A DNA stretch of 64,000 nt from Sodiomyces alkalinus F11 (taxonomy: Eukaryota > Ascomycota > Sordariomycetes > Glomerellales > Plectosphaerellaceae). The translations under genes were made by a program, and so were the position numbers. Of this stretch, positions 56,201-64,000 are shown piece after piece; the stretch's first letter is position 1; every line of letters begins with the position of its first letter. The DNA lies in the NCBI RefSeq assembly GCF_003711515.1, contig NW_021167080.1, positions 380,430-444,429 on the forward strand, written 5' to 3'. The notes below the pieces were generated by a model. It was given only the letters and a program-made list of their open reading frames with translations, was not told where the DNA came from and made no database searches.

Positions 56201-57150
56201 GCCTCTACTATCTCCTACGTCTATTATAGCGGTCTATCGCAGAAAGCGGCTAGCTTATATTATAGCGCCGTAACGTCCGTGATATTAGTAAGGTCCTAAA
56301 GTATTTAGTTTACTGTCTAATCGATTACCTTTAGGGTAAGGGGTATTTCTCCGTAGTCTAGCCTCTAAGCCTCTCTCTAGGCCGCTTTATAGTCTAGTTT
56401 CCTCTACCTCTATCCTTTACTAGTAATACGCTAGCGTGGTTACGCCGTATTAATATTAATTACCTAGGCTATATAGTCTAAGCCTATTAAGTCTAAATCG
56501 TCCCCTTAATAAGGTCCGCTAAAACCTAGGTAAAGTTAAGCATGCTATACTATGGATTAGTATCGGCTAAGGTCCTAGTAATATATCTTTTCTGGGTTAT
56601 AAGGTTAAGTTACTATCGGTGCGCGAGCGTAATAAGGTCTTCCGATTATCTTTTATATCTATTATGCCCGTCCTATAGGGGGTTCTTTATGTTAAAGTTT
56701 CCTACTAGGACGGTACGCTACCGCTCCGGTTCCACCGCGAGATTATATATCGGGGTCTCCTACTCTCCTCCCTTATAGCGTGGTAAGTATATTATCTATA
56801 TACTCGTCTCCTACTATTATATCCTAACTCTAATTATAGCCTAGGCCTAATCCTCGCCCGTACGCTATATAAATATAGCGGCTTTGTGCCGCTTATATAT
56901 ATAGAGTAAGGCGCGCCTACTCCCCTATACTATCGTATAATTATATCCCCTCGGGTAAATCGGGTTCTTCCTCTTATCTAACCCGGGCTTTATTACCGTT
57001 ATTATATTATACCTGCTATAGTTATAAAGCGTCTATTATACTCTATCCCGCTATCCCCTTATATTTTACTAAACGATTCTAATTATTTACCTTAGGCGGC
57101 TATGCCGCGCTCGCTTCGCTTTATAGTTATATCTTAGGTATAGCCCTAGG
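53240..57150 (-). pseudogene. LINE-B3 ORF2 relic: endonuclease, RT, RNase H
   Basis: The RT active site at 55081-55092 reads FTNN in VVGFTNNTNIVAF, the same damaged motif as LINE-B1. The endonuclease is expected toward 56000-57100 and RNase H toward 53300-54100; I could place only the RT securely. Stops throughout. Confidence 0.65.
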
Positions 57151-58760
57151 GTAAGGGCTAAGGTTTTATAGGGGCTAGAAGGTAGTATTAGTATTAAAGG
57201 CGAGGAACCTTATAATATTATTATCCTAGGTCGTAGAGAGGGCGGTACGCGATCTAAGGAGGATATTCCGCGACCCTAAGGGGTATCCTTTTTATTTCCT
57301 CTTTTTCTCGGGCGGTTTAAAGACTTCTACGGTATCTTATAACGCCGCGAAGGCGCTATACTCCCTCTCCGCCCTATACTTCTTGAGTTAGCTAAGGTTA
57401 AATCCCCGTGCCCTATTAATATATACCTCCTTAATCCGCGCCCTTTCCTTCGCCCTATTCGGGCACTTATCGTTAAACGCCGCGTACGGCCCCTTATAGG
57501 CGGCGTAGCGCTATTTCTTCGGGTCCGTCTTAGCCTCGCACGCCGTGAAGCCCCCTTAATACGCCGACTCTACACCGTCGTAATATCTGTATAGCGTTTC
57601 TATCGCCTAGCACTAGCCTACTTTATACCCGAAGTTAAGGTATTTAAAGGACCGTTATAGGGAGATCTCGGGGTTATAGGGTTCGCTATTATAGTATCTA
57701 TAGTTAAAGAAGACTCCCTCTTTTACTAGTTATTCCGTATCCTCGGGGCGGGCGACCTCGATAATTAGTAACGCTGCCCGCGCTGCTTTATTCCTAGGTT
57801 TCCTAGCCTTAATCTGGGTAATCGCTATATTATTCTATAGTTAAAGTTTATATAGCACCGTATCGGGGTTATTAGCTAAGAGCTACACTATCGGTATTCC
57901 TTTTATTACCACTTAATATATTTTCTCTTATATTATAGCTCCCGGGCCGAATACGCCTTTAACCTAGTTCTTCGCGTTCGCTATCTACTATTTATTCCTA
58001 TACTTAAACGTGATAACTATATCGCCGCTTAGGAGTCGTCGCGCGGCTATTACGTCTAAGCGGCGGCTAACTTAGTTAACCGCCTTAGTAATCTCTTATA
58101 GGGTCCGGCTTTTAAAGTCGGCCTTAGCGTCCCCGTACCGGACTATTAGTTCTTAGGCGTATCGGGTGGGTATAACCTTTATCGGTACTATCTCGATACG
58201 TTAGCGCTACGCGGGCGTACTCCCCACTACCTAGGCGTAGGTCTTAGGTCCTATTACCCCGAGTAGTTCCTTTAGTATACTCTTAATCGCTAGTTAAATC
58301 GTGTTAGTGAGTCTTTTAGTTATAAGAGGGGGTATATCGCTACCGGGTTATTAGCGTAGCGGCTTCTCTATAACGGTCGTATAGTATTACGTTTAAAGGA
58401 TTTTCTATATAAGCTTTAGCGCCTCTTTAGCGCGTGCTCTATTAGCTAGTAGTCCGGAAAATTAGGTGCGTAGTTTATATAGTACGCCTTCGGTGCGCCT
58501 GCTCGGTGCTTAGGATTTTAGTAGCTCCCTCGGGGCTACGCGCCCCGGGTTAGTGCTAGTCGTCGTATTCTAGGCGCTTTATAGTGGTATACTAGTATCG
58601 TGTTCGGTTAGCCCTACGGGCCGCCCTATAGCGTATAACCCACCGCGCCCTCTACGGCCTCGCTACGATATCGGTCTCCGGTGCTTATAAGGGCGTAGAA
58701 TCCGAATCCGATATTAGAATTGATTTTATCGATAATACGGCACCTTAGGGTCACTTTTGG
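57150..58760 (-). pseudogene. LINE-B3 ORF1 relic with zinc knuckle
   Basis: The minus strand near 57600-57700 gives KYLNFGYKVG.C.AIETLYRYYD, a CCHC knuckle with His and Cys partly replaced by Tyr. No other domain seen; the end toward 58760 is approximate. Confidence 0.5.
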
Positions 58761-58811
58761 CTTAACGATGCTCTTTTCACTTATAATAATACCCGTACCG
58801 TTTAATACTCT

Positions 58812-58821
58812 TTATTAAATT
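58812..58821. repeat. Target site duplication TTATTAAATT, right copy
   Basis: Partner of 51468-51477; Copia-B2 resumes. Confidence 0.85.
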
Positions 58822-59399
58822 TATAGGTGTATACCTATCTATGGGTAAGGACTTATTACTTATTAGCCTAATTACCGCCTACCTCCTACTAGTAGCCTAT
58901 TTATCGGTGCCCTTTAAGGTATTGCCCCTTAGCCTATAACTACCGCTCCCGTAACGGGTAGAGGCGTATATCGCGGTAGTGGTTTAGTAAAGGCGGGAGA
59001 TCCTCGCGGGTTATAGACAATAGCGACTAGGAGGTATTAGAGGGAGTAGAATCTATAATACCAATATCGTCGTCGTTAATAACTTACTTCCTTATGCGTA
59101 TAGGGTTATAAGTCCTTCTAGCGTTAAAGAACGCCTTCTAGGCGTTATCGTTCTACACCTTCTCGGTCTTATAGATACTTATAATAGATAGGCGCGCGGG
59201 TAAGAGGCGCGCGGCCGATAGGCGTGCGGCTAATAGGCACCTCTTAGGGGTATCCACGGCTGCCTATTAGTTATTATCGTACTTTTCTACCTTAACGCCC
59301 CTAACTACCGCTAAGGCTATAAGGAACGCGCGCGTAGGATCTTCCGGGGATATTAGAGGTATAGGAAACGGTTCGAACCTTATAGCGGTAAACCGCGGA

Positions 59400-59840
59400 G
59401 TATCCGTAATAGTATCGGTGTCCGTAGTAATAGCGGTGGCCTCTCCTGTAGTAGTAGCGGTAGCGTTTTCCTAGCCTATAGTAATAACGGTATTATTACC
59501 TTTACCCGTAGTAATAGCGGTAGTATAGTCTTCTTCTATAATAATAGTAGTATCCGTATAATAGCGGTGCCCGTAGTAATAACGGTGATATAGTCTATAG
59601 TAATAGTAATAGTCTCTCCCGTAGTAATAACTGTGGTATTAGGGTTACGAGGTTCTAAATCTATAGCCTAGGTATTAGGCTATAGATTTAGAACCTCGTA
59701 ATGTAATAAGTAGTAATAAAGTCTATAGTAATAGTAGTGGCCTCTCTCGTAGTAATAGCGACGGTCTCGCCTTTATCCGTAGTAATAACGGTAGTATCGC
59801 CTTTACCCGTAGTAATAACGGTGGCGTTAGGGTCTTCCGA
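59400..59840 (-). repeat. Degenerate tandem repeat GTAGTAATAGCGGT in Copia-B2
   Basis: Second instance of the array at 13190-13530, with a different number and spacing of units. It is coding-strand low complexity (Thr/Ile/Ala), not a CRISPR. Confidence 0.7.
59647..59699. repeat. Perfect 23-bp inverted repeat in Copia-B2
   Basis: Arms 59647-59669 and 59677-59699 are exact reverse complements around the loop AGGTATT. Matches 13360-13412 of copy 1. Confidence 0.9.
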
Positions 59841-61399
59841 CTTAAGATCTAATACGTCTACGGCTATACCCCTTAATAGTAGCCTATTCGCGGTCTTATT
59901 AGATTAGGTAATACGGATAGATTATAGGCGTTCCCCAATTTCCTCGGCGGAAGCTATAGCTTATAGCGTTTTAATCCTACTATTAAATATCTCGTCTTTA
60001 TTAAAGACTATATCTCTCGTAGTGATAATATCTATTAGGTGTGGTAGCTAAATACGGAAGCTATTCGAGGATTAGTATCCGACGTGATAACCGATCTATA
60101 CCTTCGGTTCTAGCCTTTATAGGTGGTTCCTTATAGCTTAGTATCGCGCGTTTTTATACAGGCTTTATAGCCGTAAGCTCGTAGGTGCGTAAGATTAGGT
60201 TAACGGCCGCGTAGGCCTTCGTATAGCGTTCGTCAGTCGTTAATATATCGTGGTATCCTATTATATACATATATAGCAGTCTTAAAGATCTTAGGCTAGA
60301 TAGACATAGGCAGATTAGCCCTAATCCTTATAGCACTCGCCCTCCTTATGACGATACCTCTAATCCGTTCTATAACGCCGTTTTAATCCTATAAATATAG
60401 TGCTAACGGCTAGCCTTCCACCCCCTTAGTAGCGAGAAAAATGAGGACTTCTAGGTGCTACAATATCTTAGAATCGGCCTATAGGACGCGCAGCTTAGCG
60501 TCGAATTAAGTCTTAAGCAGGGCAAAAATATCGTTTAGCACGTATAAGATAAAGCCTTAGTCTCTCTTCTATAGGTAGTAATCCTATATATAACCTATAT
60601 ATACGTCTATAACGAATATAATAGGCTTATACAGGCCGCCTGCTAACGACTCCGCCTCTTCTAGATTATAAAAACTAATAGCTAAGGCCTCTCCGGGCTT
60701 TAACGGGTAAAGGGATAGTATCCGCTGTATCTACGTAGGCACTTAAGATTACCCATATGCGTTATAGTCCGTTATATAAGGTCCCTTTATCTTTACCCCC
60801 TAAGTAGCGTCGACGATCTTTAAGAGAGTATCGGTACTATAATAGCTAAGGCGTTCGTGCTACTATTACACCGTGGTCTTCTACGGTTACCGCGGTTATC
60901 GTGATCTTCTATATAGGTTATCGCGGGGGTGCCTTACTAAGACCGCGAATACGGTAGCGGCTATGGCTTCCGCGCGCTCGATTATATACTAGCCGTGCAT
61001 ATCTAGTAGCTTATAGATAGACCGGTTATTAGCAGAGCTAATAATAATATCGTTTACGGTATCCTAGCAGTAACCTTATAGACGTAGCTAGTATTCTAAG
61101 ACTATATTAATAACGAATTCCTTATAGTATACGATATTATAGAGGCGTAATAGCCTTTTTATGCCCGATAAGGATTATACACGTAGCTTAACGTCTCTGT
61201 ATCCGAGGATAAAAGCCTTATAAGTACCCACGTAAAAGGATAATAAAGTATCTATAGGTAGTCTAATAGCCGTAAAACGGCCTTAATTATTAAAGATATA
61301 GATTAACGATCCTAAGTCTAGAATCGCGTAGTGTACTAGCGCTCTAGCTTAGTTAATAGAAAGGGATACCCCCTATTCTTATTATAATCTTAATAGTAT

Positions 61400-62850
61400 C
61401 GTCGTATAACGACGCGCTACCCCTTAGGTTAGGTAGGCTCCTAGTCCCGTCACGGTAACGGACAGGTCTTTATAAACTATTATAGTTATAGGCGTAGTAT
61501 TATAGAGTTAATCTTCCTAGACTTCCTCTATATTATTAGCGGTAGTAGCTATTACTTCCCGCCTTTTCTGTATTATAGTATCTACGCGGCTTTTAAAACT
61601 ATAATTACGTATTTTCTTTTCTATAACCTTCGTAATATCTTCGCGGCCGCGCTAGGTATAAGGGCGTATATCCGGCCTTATATACTAATAGGCGGCGGTA
61701 GTATAGGGGTTCTTATATATCTCGTAAGGCCTCCTTATTATAGTAGGGATAGCCTTTACGGACGTATTACTATAAGGACGCTTCTTATTATCTTTATTAT
61801 TAGTAGTATCCTTAGTATCGGAGAGGTTTCTAAAGGTATTAAAGGTGCTTTTTCCGACTCTAGGCTTTATAGCGGAGGATTATAGGCTCTTTATATTACT
61901 AAGAACCGCCCTTAAAGCCTTTACGAAGTTATTAATTATTAGCTTATTTTCCGTAATCTTATTATAGTTATTTACTAAGTAGTTATTACTCTATTCCTAG
62001 GTAATAGGTCTAATAGCTTTTAACCCGTCTTCTGCCTAATAATCCGCGCTTAATAGCTCTAAAACGCCTATATATTTATAGTGTATTATCGCTATTTTCT
62101 AGCTTATAACCTAGCTATCTATATCCTTAGGTATAGCCTTTATAGGCGTAGTGTATTATCGATACAGGACTAAGGCTTCCTTATAGAGGTTTATAGGGGT
62201 TAGTCCTATATACGTGTATAGGAGAGTAATCTAAGCCTATACGTTATTTATAGTATTATCCTAAACTAGGCGAGGAGGCTATATAATATAGTATAGACGG
62301 TCCCTTTATCATAGGAGTATACCTTATTAAACTCCTTCTACTACGCGTTATAGTCTGCCTTTTCCTCACGGTATACGCGGTAATCTTATAGGTAGCGCGT
62401 ACGCCCCTTTTTAAAGAGGTCGTTAATAGACATAGGCGTCCTAGTCATTAGTTCTTTCGTTACGGCTATAGTCGTAACCTTCCGGCGGGCGGCCGTCTTC
62501 TTCTTACCGGCGGCCGTGGCTTCTATAATAGCGGCCGTAATAATAGCGGCGTCCGTGGCGTCCGTGGCCTTATCGCCCTCTAGCGTAATAGTGGAAAACG
62601 GAGTAGCCGTGGCCTCCTCCGCCACGTTAAGGTCTATAATAAGGGCCTCGTATTTACGGATATTAGGCGGCGTAGGTATAAGGAAGAGATAGACGTTAGC
62701 CTTCTTATCGCTTAGCTTTAGATTAAGATAGTTATTCTAGTAGGAGGTAGATTTACCGCGTACGGCGCGCTCCTATACTACCTAATCCCTTTAGTTAATA
62801 AGGGTAATAGCGGCCACCTTCTATTCGGCGTAAGATACGTTAGAAGATAT
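61400..62850 (-). pseudogene. Copia-B2 gag relic
   Basis: Begins at 62850 with ATA for ATG, then SSNVSYAE. Further on come NYLNLKLSDKKANVYLFLIP and NIRKYEALIIDLNV, joined to the open stretch 62625-62386 (PFSTITLEGDKATDATDAAI, GKKKTAARRKVTTIAV, SINDLFKKGRTRYL). An Ala/Thr-rich linker is followed by a basic segment. The downstream zinc knuckle was not identified. Confidence 0.6.
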
Positions 62851-63015
62851 CTTTACTAGTTTATCGGTTAGTTAATTAATAGGTAGGTTAATTAATCTCT
62901 TAATTACTCTAATTAGGTCGATAATAATTATTTAAGAGTATTTATATAGATATAATTACTTCTTTATAGTAGAATTAGAGTAGCCTTATTAATATCTATC
63001 GTTTAGCGTTATAAA

Positions 63016-63028
63016 CCGGGCTTATAAC
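63016..63028 (-). promoter_or_regulatory. Copia-B2 primer-binding site
   Basis: CCGGGCTTATAAC on the plus strand directly before the LTR start; see 16708-16720 for the tRNA-Met reading. Confidence 0.65.
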
Positions 63029-63093
63029 TATTATATATTAAAAAGCACTTAGATTATTAACTTAGTAGAGCAGAAATCTCGTGTATATATATT
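63029..63093 (-). repeat. Copia-B2 5' LTR, first part only
   Basis: About 65 bp homologous to the start of 16721-16995, then replaced by the TTA-repeat tail of LINE-A3. The remainder should lie beyond the window on the far side of LINE-A3. Confidence 0.75.
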
Positions 63094-64000
63094 ATTATTA
63101 TTAATATTATTATTATTATTATTAATCTTACTCCGCTATCCTGACTAATCTATAGGAGCCTTCCTAGGCTACGCGGTCCTTCTCGGGTGGCTATAGAGGG
63201 GAAAACCTTTATACACTTCCTTAGGTGGAGAGGTACCGCTACGGGGCCGATATAGCCCCGGTTCTTCCCCGTTATATATCTGGATCTTACCTCTAGGCTA
63301 ATAGCTAACGGGAAGTAAAGCAGGCTAGTAGTTAGGTAAGTTAGCCTAAGCTAATCTGTATCGGTGGAGCGGGGGGCCGAGGGGCGCTACCGCGCTCCCG
63401 CTATATAGCGGCTATAGCTCTTTAGCCTTAGTCTCCCTGCGTCCCTTAAGGATTATGCCTTTTATGCCTTCTATTCGGTTAATAAAAAGAGTAAGGGGAT
63501 AAACGCCTCTTACCTCCCTTAGGTAGGTTCCTGCTATATCCGGCGGTAAGTAGGGGGGATAAGGCTCTACCCTATTATAAGAATCAGATAGTTAATATCC
63601 CCTAAGGCCTTTATGCCTTAATCCTCCCTCTTCCTCCTATAACGCTAACGATTTCGTTATAGGTTTCCTCCCGATTTATTCCCGCTTACAGTCTTATAGG
63701 TTTATCGTTACGGCTTATACTAATTAGTAAACCCCTTTAGAATTCTTATTATTTTCCTCTTATAGTTTTACTATAAGTGTCTCGCGGGTAGGGTTATAGT
63801 AGCGTAGTAGCGTGGGGTTAACTAGGTAGTATAGTAACGATCTATATATATATAAGTAATTAATAGTAGTAGCTTAATATAAGTTCTTTTCGTGGCGTAG
63901 TAATACCTTTACGGTAGCGTGCTAATAGTCGTGGATATCTTCTCCTAATAATAATACTAATACTAATAATAATCGTAACCGTTACAAAAAAGGCTTAATC
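63094..64000 (-). mobile_element. LINE-A copy 3, 3' end, continues beyond the window
   Basis: Starts with a TTA-repeat tail (63094-63125), then sequence colinear with 31670-31845 joined to 39756-40500 of LINE-A2. It lacks Gypsy-1 and so shows the uninterrupted site (near 63270). No coding motif lies within the visible part. Confidence 0.85.

Larger units (their letters stand above)
51478..58811 (-). mobile_element. LINE-B copy 3 (near full-length)
   Basis: About 7.3 kb on the minus strand, with a 10-bp target duplication, TTA-repeat tail at the low end, 3' UTR, ORF2 and ORF1. It contains a 393-bp solo LTR. The most complete copy of the family here; severely RIP-mutated outside the solo LTR. 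Confidence 0.88.
58822..61400 (-). pseudogene. Copia-B2 integrase and protease relic
   Basis: Colinear with 12630-15060 of copy 1. The protease DSG region is near 61320 and integrase is between about 60300 and 61200. Low-complexity linker at 59400-59840. Frame destroyed. Confidence 0.6.
49505..63093 (-). mobile_element. Copia-B copy 2, interrupted by LINE-B3; right LTR interrupted by LINE-A3
   Basis: Same family and orientation as 10669-16995. The left part (49505-51467) holds the 3' LTR and the RNase H/RT end; the right part (58822-63028) holds the rest of pol, the gag and the leader. Its 5' LTR starts at 63029 and is cut after about 65 bp by LINE-A3, so the element ends outside the window. 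RT active site YVND. The possible left target duplication CACGT (49500-49504) has its partner beyond the window. Confidence 0.88.

Noticed and set aside
55811..56778. Plus-strand ORFs of 68 and 78 codons
   Set aside because: Antisense to LINE-B3 ORF2; no recognisable protein.
59400..59840. Regularly spaced repeats resembling a CRISPR array
   Set aside because: Units and spacers vary in length, the array is inside a copia polyprotein with a second copy at 13190-13530, and the genome is eukaryotic.

Overview
The window reads as repeat-rich heterochromatin of a filamentous ascomycete (Pezizomycotina). About 95% of it is retrotransposon sequence with the signature of repeat-induced point mutation (RIP): TpA is everywhere, CpA/TpG and especially ATG/TGA are scarce, and nearly every reading frame is full of TAG/TAA stops. 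The exception is about 2.4 kb (roughly 47.1-49.5 kb) with ordinary base composition. It holds two intact, convergent host genes: sen15, a tRNA-splicing endonuclease subunit, and a seven-exon zinc alcohol dehydrogenase. The species cannot be named from the sequence alone.

Layout. 1-5.9 kb: a Tad/I-type non-LTR element on the minus strand (LINE-A copy 1). 5.9-7.1 kb: unassigned DNA with a tRNA-like relic and a cluster of small hairpins. 7.1-19.2 kb: a Ty1/copia element on the plus strand (Copia-A), split by Copia-B copy 1 (10669-16995, minus strand, 275-bp LTRs, target duplication AATAC). 19.3-22.6 kb: a 5'-truncated LINE-B copy, plus strand. 22.6-47.1 kb: a five-level nest. Copia-C contains Gypsy-2 (351-bp LTRs, duplication CCTAG); Gypsy-2 contains LINE-A copy 2 (GGTTAGGGYT); that contains Gypsy-1 (204-bp LTRs, TTACG); and that contains a truncated LINE-B copy 2 (12-bp duplication). 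49.5-63.1 kb: Copia-B copy 2, split by a near full-length LINE-B copy 3 (10-bp duplication), which itself carries a 393-bp solo LTR (CGYCT). 63.1 kb to the end: the 3' end of LINE-A copy 3, inserted in the right LTR of Copia-B copy 2.

Of ten reverse transcriptase active sites that can be read, seven have one or both catalytic aspartates changed to asparagine by G-to-A transitions. LINE-A1, Copia-A and Copia-B1 keep the pair, although their frames are broken elsewhere. Both gypsy elements end pol with a chromodomain (chromoviruses). Both also have a primer-binding site complementary to a stretch inside their own LTR, as expected for Tf1-like self-priming. Copia-B instead matches the anticodon arm of initiator tRNA-Met. 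The least ordinary items are an antisense, possibly intron-bearing ORF between pol and the 3' LTR of Gypsy-2, hairpin arrays on both sides of Copia-A, and an essential gene whose promoter abuts a RIP-mutated LTR.

All domain calls were translated by hand from the given bases. Boundaries marked 'about' are not resolved to the base.
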